NCBI GenBank assembly: GCA_016212665.1
Contig: JACREZ010000003.1
Coordinates: forward strand, 1-64,000
Reading direction: 5' to 3'
DNA length: 64,000 nucleotides
Source: Ignavibacteriota bacterium
Lineage (GTDB): Bacteria; Bacteroidota; Ignavibacteria; UBA10030; SZUA-254
Shown here: one piece after another, positions 16,916 through 25,125 of the stretch
Layout: the number at the start of each line of letters is the position of its first letter
Position numbering within the stretch: position 1 is the first letter of the stretch
The notes under the pieces: generated by a model
Databases searched by the model: none
The model's input: the letters and a program-made list of their open reading frames with translations, nothing else
Told to the model about the DNA's origin: nothing
Made by a program: the position numbers and the translations under genes

Positions 16916-18451
16916 TCAAGAATTATTTTCGTTTAACCTCACTTCATACAAATCTTTTCTTCGGTCTAACCAATTTAAAACACTGCCGGTCTGCCGATGC
17001 CGTTTGAGTAATTCGAGGTCAACATCATCAATGATGACAGTTTCGATGTTCGGCGTACATTCCGATGCAATCGCATCCCGAGTGAAAGGAATGTCTGATG
17101 GAGTATAAATTCCTGATTGAGCGTACTGAATATCAAAATTGTCAATCGAGGGTAAATTTCCTACAGTTCCCGCCATTGCAACATACACATGGTTTTCTAC
17201 ACAACGTGCTTGTGCGCAGTAACGAACCCTGAGATAAGCGTAGCGCTCGTCCGTACAAAATGGGACAAAAATTATTTGAGCCCCTTTTTCAACTGCGATT
17301 CTGCTGATTTCCGGAAACTCAATGTCATAGCAGATTTGGATAGAAATTTTTCCTCTATCAGTTTCGAACACCTCTATTTTGTTCCCAGGTTGCACGCCCC
17401 ACCATTGTCGTTCGTTCGGAGTGATGTGTAATTTATACTGCTTTCCAATTCCACCGTTCCTTTTGAATAGATATGAAACGTTGTAAAGTTTTTCTTCCTC
17501 AAAAGTGAAGTGTGAACCTCCGATAATATTTATATCATATTTAATTGCAAGATTTGAAAAGAGGTCAAGGTACTCCGGTGTAAATTCTGAAAGTTTTCTC
17601 ACTGCAAGTCCCGGACGCATTGGCTCAATACAAGAAAGGAGTTGCATGGTAAAGATTTCAGGGAAGAGAATAAAATCGGATTTGTAATCTGAGGCAACAT
17701 CAACGAAATATTCACACTGACGGGCAAATTCCCTGAAGCTTTTTATTTCTCTCATTTGATATTGAACGGCACATATACGCACTGACTTTGACCGAATAAA
17801 CTTTTGATGCGGGTCAGGTTCATAATCGAGGTTGGGCCACTCAAGTAATGTCGCGTAGCCCATAGATTCCTTATCAGATTCCATATAAGCATTTATAAGG
17901 CGCTTCAAAACAAATCCGTTTGAGATTTGGGTGGTTAGAACAGGGTCAACCAGATCTTTTGAAATAACCTTATCAACATATTCACGTGCAGTCATTTTGT
18001 CTGCATGTTTTGAATATCCGGGAATTCTGCCACCAAGAACAATACGCATAAGATTCCGTTCACTTGCAAGTTTTTTCCTTGTATCATATAAACGACGGGC
18101 AAGTTTCATTCCTCGGTATTCAGGGTCAACCATGATTTCGATTCCGTACAGCGTGTCTCCTTCGGGATTGTGGTTACGAATAAATCCTTGGTCGGAGATT
18201 TCTCGCCAACTATGCCATTCATCGTACATGTTAAAATCTAAAATGAGACTGCTCGACGAGGCAACGATTTTTCCTTCATACTCGACACATATTTGACCTT
18301 GAGGAAAAATCTCCAACTGACTTTGTAGTTGTTCTATCGTCCAAGGTTTCATAGCAGGGAAGCATTTCAATTGTAAACTGACAACTTGTTGGTAATCAGA
18401 AACGCGTAAAAGCCGCACAGATATTTTTTTGTCTAACGAGGTTATTTCCAC
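16916..18451 (-). CDS. Bifunctional GNAT acetyltransferase / carbon-nitrogen hydrolase
   Basis: In 511 residues, a GNAT domain (about 10-170, with EIMVDPEYRGMKLARRLYD as acetyl-CoA loop) is fused to a nitrilase-superfamily domain (about 225-490). The Glu-Lys-Cys triad is visible in LFPEIFTMQL, KLHITPNERQWWGV and ISIQICYDIEFPEI. This fusion is a recognised bacterial architecture; its substrate is undefined, probably an amide. It begins 12 bases after nhaA in the transcription direction. Confidence 0.88.
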   Translation of the reverse strand: MEITSLDKKISVRLLRVSDYQQVVSLQLKCFPAMKPWTIEQLQSQLEIFPQGQICVEYEGKIVASSSSLILDFNMYDEWHSWREISDQGFIRNHNPEGDTLYGIEIMVDPEYRGMKLARRLYDTRKKLASERNLMRIVLGGRIPGYSKHADKMTAREYVDKVISKDLVDPVLTTQISNGFVLKRLINAYMESDKESMGYATLLEWPNLDYEPDPHQKFIRSKSVRICAVQYQMREIKSFREFARQCEYFVDVASDYKSDFILFPEIFTMQLLSCIEPMRPGLAVRKLSEFTPEYLDLFSNLAIKYDINIIGGSHFTFEEEKLYNVSYLFKRNGGIGKQYKLHITPNERQWWGVQPGNKIEVFETDRGKISIQICYDIEFPEISRIAVEKGAQIIFVPFCTDERYAYLRVRYCAQARCVENHVYVAMAGTVGNLPSIDNFDIQYAQSGIYTPSDIPFTRDAIASECTPNIETVIIDDVDLELLKRHRQTGSVLNWLDRRKDLYEVRLNENNS

Positions 18452-18463
18452 GATTGTCTTCCT

Positions 18464-19630
18464 TCAATTAATGTTGTTAGAATTTATTGTTTGATTATTT
18501 TCCAGTGATTGTTTCAACCAGAAGTACCCTACAGTACCAGCAATAAGCGATGCAAGAAGAATCATAATTTTAGAATTGTTGATAATATCACTTTCATCAA
18601 ATGCAAGTAAAGTGATAAATATTGACATGGTAAACCCAATTCCCCCAAGAAATCCTACGCCGGATAATTGTTTCCAGTTGATATCCGATGGGAGTTTACA
18701 CAGTCCAATAAACACAGAGAAGTAACTAAATACCATGATGCCTACGCTTTTACCAACAACTAATCCGAAAAATATTCCGAGTGCAAACGGTTGTACGAAA
18801 CTATCCTGAAATGTATGCAAAGAAAGCGCTATGGCTGTATTCGCGCAAGCAAAGAGCGGGAGAATAAAATATGCAACAGGTTTATGCAAAGTATGTTGTA
18901 AAATGAAAGATGGAGATTTATCCTTCCCGTCGCCAAAAGGAATTGCAAACGCCAGCAACACGCCACTGATTGTTGCATGAACGCCGGAGTGAAGCATGAA
19001 ATACCACATGACGATTCCTCCCAGTACATAAGGAATCAACGAATGAACTTTCATTCGGTTAAAAACTAACAACAGTAAAAATATTCCGAGAGCAATAAAT
19101 AAGTTAGTCCATACTAAAGTTTTCGTATAAAAAAGGGCGATAACAATAACAGCGCCTAAATCATCTATGACGGCAAGTGCAGTCAGGAAAACTTTCAGGG
19201 ATAGAGGAACCCGATTTCCTAAGAGCGATAAAATTCCCAATGCAAAAGCAATATCAGTTGCCATCGGAATTGCAATGCCTGATTGTGTTGATGTTCCGAA
19301 ATTAAATAACAAATAGATACTTGCAGGAACAATCATCCCGCCAATAGCCCCGGAGATAGGCAGGAGAGCATTTTTGATGTCTGATAACTCCCCATCATAA
19401 ATTTCTCTTTCCAATTCCAAACCAATCAGCAGGAAGAAAACTGTCATCAATCCATCATTTATCCAATGGAGAAAAGTATGACCGGCAAATTCATAGTCCC
19501 AAATTGCGAAATAATAAGATTGAATTGTTGAATTTGAAAGAAAGAGGGAAACTCCGGTACAAAATATCAGAATTAGTCCGGCGGATTTTTCACTTTCAAA
19601 AAATTCTTTGAATAGTCTTGTGATTCGCAT
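18464..19630 (-). CDS. nhaA: Na+/H+ antiporter NhaA
   Basis: It exports Na+ in exchange for H+ and controls pH and salt. The protein has 388 residues with about 11-12 membrane helices. It shows FFLLIGLELEREIYDGELSD, the unwound-helix region AIPMATDIAFALGI, and the paired Asp of the ion site in LAVIDDLGAVIVIAL (equivalent to D163-D164 of the E. coli protein). Length is as in the family. It lies between the 188-residue membrane protein and the GNAT/nitrilase gene on the same strand. A sodium theme runs through this block (NSS, DAACS, NhaA). Confidence 0.95.
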   Translation of the reverse strand: MRITRLFKEFFESEKSAGLILIFCTGVSLFLSNSTIQSYYFAIWDYEFAGHTFLHWINDGLMTVFFLLIGLELEREIYDGELSDIKNALLPISGAIGGMIVPASIYLLFNFGTSTQSGIAIPMATDIAFALGILSLLGNRVPLSLKVFLTALAVIDDLGAVIVIALFYTKTLVWTNLFIALGIFLLLLVFNRMKVHSLIPYVLGGIVMWYFMLHSGVHATISGVLLAFAIPFGDGKDKSPSFILQHTLHKPVAYFILPLFACANTAIALSLHTFQDSFVQPFALGIFFGLVVGKSVGIMVFSYFSVFIGLCKLPSDINWKQLSGVGFLGGIGFTMSIFITLLAFDESDIINNSKIMILLASLIAGTVGYFWLKQSLENNQTINSNNIN

Positions 19631-19664
19631 TATCGGGTGGTCAAAATTTGAGTTTCTTTATTGG

Positions 19665-20231
19665 CTATCGTTTTTTTACAAGATATTGTGAATACAATTT
19701 TTCCATACACTCAGGACACACTCCATGCGTGAAATCTGCATTACTACGTTCTGAAATATATTTTTCCAATGGTTGCCATTCGTTCGATTCATCCCGAATC
19801 TTTTTGCAGGAACTGCAAATCGGAAGCAATCCTTCTAAGTGTTGCACATGTGTTTCGAGTCGCTCTTTCTTTGTTGCAATATCCGTCAGATACGCCGTCA
19901 TCATCATTACGAGAATTCTTATAACTGAATTGACCGCGACATTGGCTAAATCCCATCCCACTTCCCAACGTACATTGAAATAAAATTGGGTAAGCGGTAA
20001 TGCAATGGCGAAGAAGAATCCCCAATATTTTCCATTGAACCATGATGAAAGTATCACGGGCAAAACAAAGAGTATTGGGAATTGAATTGTCGGACCGGAT
20101 AGATAATTAATAAACAGGCATACAATTGCAAGGAGAAACCACAAGACCAAGAGTTTGCTCTTGTTCTTCTGCGATTGCTGAAAAGAAAATAGATTTACCG
20201 CGTCATTCATTTTGAATTTCATCTTGCTCAT
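19665..20231 (-). CDS. Membrane protein with C-terminal two-CxxC domain
   Basis: The protein has 188 residues. Four hydrophobic segments (about 27-125) are followed by a short coiled segment (KKERLETHVQHLEGLL) and a C-terminal motif PICSSCKKIRDESNEW, LEKYI and HGVCPECMEKLY. That C-terminal pattern occurs at the ends of many sensor kinases and diguanylate cyclases and probably binds a metal; here it is attached to a membrane domain without any output enzyme. The first ATG overlaps the MetS-like gene by 29 bases; ATG codons at 20222 and 20210 are alternatives. The role is unknown, possibly sensing. Confidence 0.7.
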   Translation of the reverse strand: MSKMKFKMNDAVNLFSFQQSQKNKSKLLVLWFLLAIVCLFINYLSGPTIQFPILFVLPVILSSWFNGKYWGFFFAIALPLTQFYFNVRWEVGWDLANVAVNSVIRILVMMMTAYLTDIATKKERLETHVQHLEGLLPICSSCKKIRDESNEWQPLEKYISERSNADFTHGVCPECMEKLYSQYLVKKR

Positions 20232-20334
20232 CTTTCTTTTGTGGTGTGCGTAAAACTTTGATAAAAAAACGAGTTACAAAAAACAGTATGACAGTCCACG
20301 CTGTCAGCATGGTTACTAACGCTGATGTTTTCAT
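20203..20334 (-). CDS. 43-residue MetS-like small membrane protein (no adjacent NSS partner)
   Basis: From ATG at 20334 the product begins MKTSALVTMLTAWTVILFF, then RFFIKVL, with one membrane helix and a charged tail (KKDEQDEIQNE). It is clearly homologous to the 38-residue protein at 15081-15197 (shared SALVTM, AWT, FF-KVL and P). Earlier in-frame ATG codons would add a non-homologous extension and overlap the gene upstream, so 20334 is preferred. It overlaps the start of the 188-residue membrane protein. Confidence 0.7.
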   Translation of the reverse strand: MKTSALVTMLTAWTVILFFVTRFFIKVLRTPQKKDEQDEIQNE

Positions 20335-20344
20335 AAGAATGCTC

Positions 20345-20464
20345 TTAAAATATTTCCATAACTCGGAGGACGATGAATAGTACTCCAAAAGCAATGGTTG
20401 CAAGAAGAATCTTTAATTCAAGTGGAAATTTTCCATCTTCGGGTTGTGGATTATTGTTCGACAT
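20345..20464 (-). CDS. 39-residue single-span membrane protein
   Basis: The ATG at 20464 is preceded by AAAGAGATTGAACT and opens 39 codons: a polar N-terminus (MSNNNPQPEDGKFPLE) and one hydrophobic helix (LKILLATIAFGVLFIVL) ending RVMEIF. It ends 10 bases before the MetS-like gene, so the two form a tiny pair. Such pairs of micro-proteins typically accompany symporters. I do not recognise the family. Confidence 0.6.
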   Translation of the reverse strand: MSNNNPQPEDGKFPLELKILLATIAFGVLFIVLRVMEIF

Positions 20465-20563
20465 AGTTCAATCTCTTTCATTGAATAAAATGAAATACAA
20501 CTGTACCAGGCAACAGTTGTTTACCGGAGTTGCCCGGACAGACGAATTAAAAAATGAGAATGA

Positions 20564-20914
20564 CTATGATAAAGGAGGCGAGCGGGGGGAGGAATCTGAG
20601 AAGTGATATTCGGTGAGATAATTGCACTCGAAACTCGGTAGAACGAATGAAATACACTCACGAGTTGGGATTTCCGTTGTTAAAGTAATTTCGGCTGATG
20701 GAAGTTCAGCCTTGACTGAATGGGTGGTATGTCGACGAAGATTCCACCAGAGTTTCTGTTCAATCTTCAGTGGTTTTGAACTTGAACTTTCTTTGTTGAT
20801 GGTTTTTGGAGAACAAAGCGCAATCTTAAATACTTCAATACGACTGATTGAAGTCGTAAGTACATACACTCCAAGAAGGAGACAGATGATGATATTTTTA
20901 AGTTGAACTTTCAT
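20564..20914 (-). CDS. Hypothetical exported protein
   Basis: It has 116 residues. The N-terminus (MKVQLKNIIICLLLGVYVLT) is a plausible signal anchor; the rest is polar with three Cys and no motif that I know. A plus-strand frame overlaps but has no membrane or motif content. Support is the signal-like start and same-strand position upstream of the micro-protein genes. It may be a lineage-specific small periplasmic protein. Confidence 0.4.
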   Translation of the reverse strand: MKVQLKNIIICLLLGVYVLTTSISRIEVFKIALCSPKTINKESSSSKPLKIEQKLWWNLRRHTTHSVKAELPSAEITLTTEIPTRECISFVLPSFECNYLTEYHFSDSSPRSPPLS

Positions 20915-21025
20915 TCGGTCATAAGATACTTCATTTTCAAGAAAGATACAACGGAAAAATAATATTATGTTTCAATATCGGAAGATTTGGGTGCCAACAC
21001 TTTTTGGATTGAAACTAAAATAGTG

Positions 21026-22234
21026 TCAACTGTTGGTCGGTTTATATTCACCTTCCCATTTCGCCACAACAACGCTTGCTAAACAATTGCCGACAACATT
21101 CACCATCGTTCTTCCCATGTCCATGATTTCATCAACCCCGAGAATGACAGCAACACCTTCGAGCGGAAGATTGAACGATGCGCATGTTCCTGCAAGTATA
21201 ACAAGCGAAGCGCGGGGAACTCCGGCTACTCCTTTTGTCGTCAGCATCAGTGTCAGCATCATCAGTAATTGTTGCTCAATTGATAAATCAATTCCTGCCG
21301 CCTGTGCCACGAAGATTGATGCAAGGGAAAGATACAACGTCGAGCCATCGAGATTGAAACTGTAACCGGTCGGTATAACAAACGAAACAATTCGTCTTGG
21401 AACTCCCATTGCTTCCATTGCGAGCATTGCTTTTGGTAGCGCGGCTTCTGAACTTGTAGTTGAGAAGGCAATGAGCGCCGGTTCTTTCACCGCACGGTAA
21501 AATTGTTTGAGTGGAATCTTGAAGAAAAGCATCACACCTCCAAGTACGAAAACAATAAACACAATCAATGCCCCGTACATTGTCAGAATCATCAAACCAA
21601 GGTTCCAAAGCACGCCTAATCCTTTGTGACCGACTGTTACGGCGATTGCCGCACCAACACCAATCGGAGCGTACTTCATTACGATGTTTGTGAACTTGAA
21701 CATCGTCTCAGCAAGCGATTCACAAAAAGTAATTATTACTTGTCGTTTCTCAATCGGGACAAGTGCGAGAGCAAAACTGAAGATGAGTGTGAAGACAACG
21801 ATTTGCAGAACTTCGCCTTCAGCCGCCGCCTGAATAAAACTTTGAGGGAAAATATGGGTGATGATTTCTGAAATGGATTGTTTCTTCGCAACAAAATCCT
21901 TCGCCACTTCTGCTGATTGTAATTCTACACCAACGCCGGGTTGAGTTAAATTCACTGCAACCAATCCGATAATCAAAGCAAGCGTTGTTACAATCTCAAA
22001 ATAAATAATTGATTTGATTCCCATTCTTCCAACCTGCTTGAGGTTTCCATGTCCGGCGATGCCAACAACAAGAGTTGAGAAAATAAGAGGAGCGATAATT
22101 GATTTAATCAACCGGAGGAAAATTGTACTCAGCGGTTTGAGGTCAACAGCAACATCAGGGAACAACCAACCCCAAAGCAATCCCACACCCATGCCGATGA
22201 AAATCCATTGTGTTAGTGTTGGTTTGTAGTTCAT
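21026..22234 (-). CDS. Dicarboxylate/amino acid:cation symporter (DAACS/GltP family)
   Basis: The 402-residue protein imports glutamate, aspartate or C4-dicarboxylates with Na+ or H+. Family signatures are SFVIPTGYSFNLDGSTLYLS (the serine-rich re-entrant loop is replaced by STTSSEAALP), TTKGVAGVPRASLVIL, and the C-terminal substrate site VDEIMDMGRTMVNVVGN with Asp and Arg. About eight helices plus two hairpins are visible. It precedes the small-protein cassette on the same strand, with DedA upstream. Confidence 0.93.
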   Translation of the reverse strand: MNYKPTLTQWIFIGMGVGLLWGWLFPDVAVDLKPLSTIFLRLIKSIIAPLIFSTLVVGIAGHGNLKQVGRMGIKSIIYFEIVTTLALIIGLVAVNLTQPGVGVELQSAEVAKDFVAKKQSISEIITHIFPQSFIQAAAEGEVLQIVVFTLIFSFALALVPIEKRQVIITFCESLAETMFKFTNIVMKYAPIGVGAAIAVTVGHKGLGVLWNLGLMILTMYGALIVFIVFVLGGVMLFFKIPLKQFYRAVKEPALIAFSTTSSEAALPKAMLAMEAMGVPRRIVSFVIPTGYSFNLDGSTLYLSLASIFVAQAAGIDLSIEQQLLMMLTLMLTTKGVAGVPRASLVILAGTCASFNLPLEGVAVILGVDEIMDMGRTMVNVVGNCLASVVVAKWEGEYKPTNS

Positions 22235-22250
22235 TGTTTCGTTGTCAGTT

Positions 22251-22285
22251 GCTTAAGGTTTTAGGTGATAGGTTTTAGGTTGTAG
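22251..22285. repeat. Heptamer array upstream of the symporter
   Basis: Five 7-mers read GCTTAAG, GTTTTAG, GTGATAG, GTTTTAG, GTTGTAG, all ending in AG. They lie 17 bases upstream of the symporter start. Confidence 0.65.
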
Positions 22286-22327
22286 GAAATCTAAACTTCT
22301 GAGTAAATTGTTTCGAATCAATGTTTC

Positions 22328-22383
22328 AATCTTCAATCGTAAATCCGAAATCACTACTCACCAATCACCAATCACTAATTAAT
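22328..22383. repeat. Heptamer array at the end of the DedA gene
   Basis: Eight 7-mers run without a break: AATCTTC, AATCGTA, AATCCGA, AATCACT, ACTCACC, AATCACC, AATCACT, AATTAAT. The array overlaps the DedA stop codon. Confidence 0.72.
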
Positions 22384-23010
22384 GTCAGTTGTGGGTTTTA
22401 ATTTATGTTGAACATATTTGATTATCAACGGCAGAATCGAAAGGAAGATAACAACAGCGATAACGTATTCAATTTTGCTTTCGATGCCGGGAATAAATCG
22501 CCCAAGAAAATATCCGGTAAGTGTCATGCTTGTAATCCACCCGATGCCGCCAAAGATATTAAACATTGCAAAGCGACGGTATTTCATTTCAGCAATTCCT
22601 GCAACTACCGGAGCGAATGTTCTTGCAAATGGCATGAAACGGGCAAGCACGATTGTTATTCCGCCATACTTCTCATAGAACTCTCTTGTCTTGAGAAGAT
22701 GGTCTTTCCTGAACCAACGGGATTGTTCCCGGCTGTAAAGTTTATGACCGGCTTTCAAACCAATCCAATAGCCGGTTGCATCTCCTGTTATTGCGGCGAT
22801 AATAAGAAGAACATTCAGCCAAACAATATCGAGCGAACCTTGCGCGGCGAAAAGTCCGGCAGTAACGAGAAGCGAATCTCCCGGCAGAAAGAAGCCGATG
22901 AGCAATCCTGTTTCAGAAAAAATAATGGCAAACAGTCCGATGTATCCGCCCCAGACAATTATTTCTTGGAGCGTCGGTAGTTGAGGGAGTATAAGTGACA
23001 ATAATTCCAT
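22375..23010 (-). CDS. DedA family membrane protein (VTT domain)
   Basis: It has 211 residues with the DedA/VTT signatures ETGLLIGFFLPGDSLLVTAG and LARFMPFARTFAPVVAGIAE, plus C-terminal helices. DedA proteins are linked to undecaprenyl phosphate or phospholipid translocation and membrane homeostasis. A second DedA member is encoded at 45200. The last codons are made from the heptamer array. A 194-base divergent region separates it from the plus-strand nuclease gene. Confidence 0.9.
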   Translation of the reverse strand: MELLSLILPQLPTLQEIIVWGGYIGLFAIIFSETGLLIGFFLPGDSLLVTAGLFAAQGSLDIVWLNVLLIIAAITGDATGYWIGLKAGHKLYSREQSRWFRKDHLLKTREFYEKYGGITIVLARFMPFARTFAPVVAGIAEMKYRRFAMFNIFGGIGWITSMTLTGYFLGRFIPGIESKIEYVIAVVIFLSILPLIIKYVQHKLKPTTDIN

Positions 23011-23204
23011 GATGTTATAAAAATTCGGTTGTGAATGTAAGAAACTAAAGGAGAAAGAAAAAATGAGCGACTTTGTTCCGTCAATTCCTTTTTCTTATAA
23101 TCAACAAAACTAAACTGGGAAGGAGTTCTACTCCTGACCAATGTCAGGTCGGCAGTTGAACCGCCACCCGGTATAAAACATTCATTTACAATTTTGGATG
23201 AGTT

Positions 23205-24173
23205 ATGAAACAGCACTTCATTGCATGGTGGAATCTCGAAAATCTTTTTGATGTTGAAAACTCAGCATTGCGTCCTGAGTGGCTTGCAAAAGAACTTGCA
23301 GGCGAATTGAAAGGATGGACAAAGGAGGTTCTTGATAAGAAATTGACCAACCTTTCCAAAGTCATTTCAAAAATGAATAACGGAACAGGACCCGATATTC
23401 TCGGAGTCTGTGAAGTTGAAAATGAAAATGCGTTGCAACTGCTGACAAAGAAATTAAAACGAAAATATAAAGTCGCCCACAAAGAGACCAAAGACCAACG
23501 TGGAATTGATATAGCGTTTCTGTATGATTCCGAAAAATATTCACAGGTTGGCAAACTGTTTTCGTATGAAGTTATCAAACGGTCTGCAACTCGGGATATC
23601 TTACAAATTGAATTGAAAATCAAAGGGACAAACAAATCATTTATTTTGCTTGGAAACCATTGGCCATCAAGAAGCGCAGGACAATATGAATCTGAGCCAT
23701 TCAGAATTATCGCCGCTGAAACATTAAGTTATTGGATTGAAAGGATTCCGGAGAAAACAACTCCGACAATACCGATAATTGTCATGGGAGATTTTAATGA
23801 CGAACCGCACGACCGTTCTCTTCGTGAATATGCGTTGAGTTTGAAAAACAAATCGAAAGTATCGAGCAAGAGAAATACTAATCCATATTTGTTCAATGCG
23901 ATGTGGGAGATTGCAGGACAACGGCAAGGAACGTTCTTCTTCGAGAACGAGCCGAATGTGTTAGACCAATTTCTGTTTCACCGCAATGCTCTGACGACGG
24001 ATTCTTACATCACGTATGTTGATAGTTCCGCCCGTGTTGAGATATTTGATGACCTCAACATGCGAACAAAAAACGGCGCTCCAATCAAATTCTCTCGCCC
24101 AAGCGAAAGCGGATTTAACGAGAATGGTTTCAGCGACCATTTTCCGATTTCGTGTTTGGTGGAGGAGAAGTAG
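23205..24173 (+). CDS. Endonuclease/exonuclease/phosphatase family protein
   Basis: The 322 residues carry the DNase I-like fold signatures: WWNLENLFDVEN, DILGVCEVENENALQLL (catalytic Glu), GNHWPSRSAGQYESE (Asn-His), VMGDFNDEPHDRSL and FSDHFPISCLV (Asp-His at the end). There is no signal peptide, so the protein is cytosolic. The family covers nucleases and phosphatases; this subfamily is common in Bacteroidota and its substrate is not known. It is a single gene read away from dedA. Confidence 0.88.
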   Translation: MKQHFIAWWNLENLFDVENSALRPEWLAKELAGELKGWTKEVLDKKLTNLSKVISKMNNGTGPDILGVCEVENENALQLLTKKLKRKYKVAHKETKDQRGIDIAFLYDSEKYSQVGKLFSYEVIKRSATRDILQIELKIKGTNKSFILLGNHWPSRSAGQYESEPFRIIAAETLSYWIERIPEKTTPTIPIIVMGDFNDEPHDRSLREYALSLKNKSKVSSKRNTNPYLFNAMWEIAGQRQGTFFFENEPNVLDQFLFHRNALTTDSYITYVDSSARVEIFDDLNMRTKNGAPIKFSRPSESGFNENGFSDHFPISCLVEEK

Positions 24174-24324
24174 TGGTTCGTGAGATAGACTCCACCTGAC
24201 ATGTGTGCTCCATCTGTAACGAGCAATTTTTTGTTTGATTGAAAAAATGAATGGTATATATTTACAGGCAATCTTTCATCTTTTCCAACTTGCTCTTGCA
24301 ACAAAAAAGTAATTGATCATCGAA

Positions 24325-25011
24325 ATGGATAAGGAAAAACCAAAAAGTAAAAGTAAGAAATTTATTAGCAACGACTTAAATTATGATAAAAAGAGAAGTT
24401 CTAGCTCTGAAAAGAAATTGTCTAAAAGACAATACCTAGGAAATATTACAGCTTTTTGTAACATAGCCATTGCTGTTGGAACACTCATTCTTGTTTTCTA
24501 TACAATAAAGCAAGTTAATTTTTCTATTCTTTTTGCAGAAAAAACAATAGCGCTTGCAGATAGTAGTATGAAACTCGATCATAGACCTTGGGTTATCTTT
24601 CAAAAAATCATTCCAGATAGTTATAATATTGATAGCATGAGTGAGGGAAGTGTTTGGATAGATAATTATGGAAAAACACCTGCTATCGATCTTGACCTAG
24701 TTGTGGGAATGTTTTATGATTCTGTTTTCGAGATTACGCGATTACCTTTAGATGGAGAAGACAATGTTTCATTTAAAAGTAAGGCTATTATACCACCGTC
24801 TCGTCCTTCTCAAATTGTTTGCAATGACTTTAGTTTTTTGAGCCCAGAAAGACGTAAAAAAATTCTGCAGAAAAAAGGATGGTTATTCGTTTATGGAGTA
24901 ATTACATATACTGATGTGTTCAAAGGCCACGATACCACAGTATTCTGTCAGGTATATGATGTTGATTCTCGCAGTTTTGTTTTTTTCAAAAAATTCAACA
25001 CTGCTAAATAA
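24325..25011 (+). CDS. Hypothetical membrane-anchored protein
   Basis: Starting at ATG 24325 (a TTG four codons earlier is less likely), it has 228 residues: a lysine-rich N-terminus, one membrane helix (about 40-62), then a polar domain with LDHRPWVIFQKI and a C-terminal beta-rich part. Proteins with this layout (basic tail, helix, RPWV) are widespread uncharacterised, often mobile genes. Its codon use looks more AT-rich than that of the genes before it, suggesting acquisition. Confidence 0.65.
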   Translation: MDKEKPKSKSKKFISNDLNYDKKRSSSSEKKLSKRQYLGNITAFCNIAIAVGTLILVFYTIKQVNFSILFAEKTIALADSSMKLDHRPWVIFQKIIPDSYNIDSMSEGSVWIDNYGKTPAIDLDLVVGMFYDSVFEITRLPLDGEDNVSFKSKAIIPPSRPSQIVCNDFSFLSPERRKKILQKKGWLFVYGVITYTDVFKGHDTTVFCQVYDVDSRSFVFFKKFNTAK

Positions 25012-25125
25012 TTAATTCCACCAAAATTACTCTTAATTCAGATTTTTTTACCACACTCTCTAATGGGTTTACTAAAGTAAAAATTGAGAAGAAATGGAAC
25101 AATGAATTAATTTATTGAGAACAGA

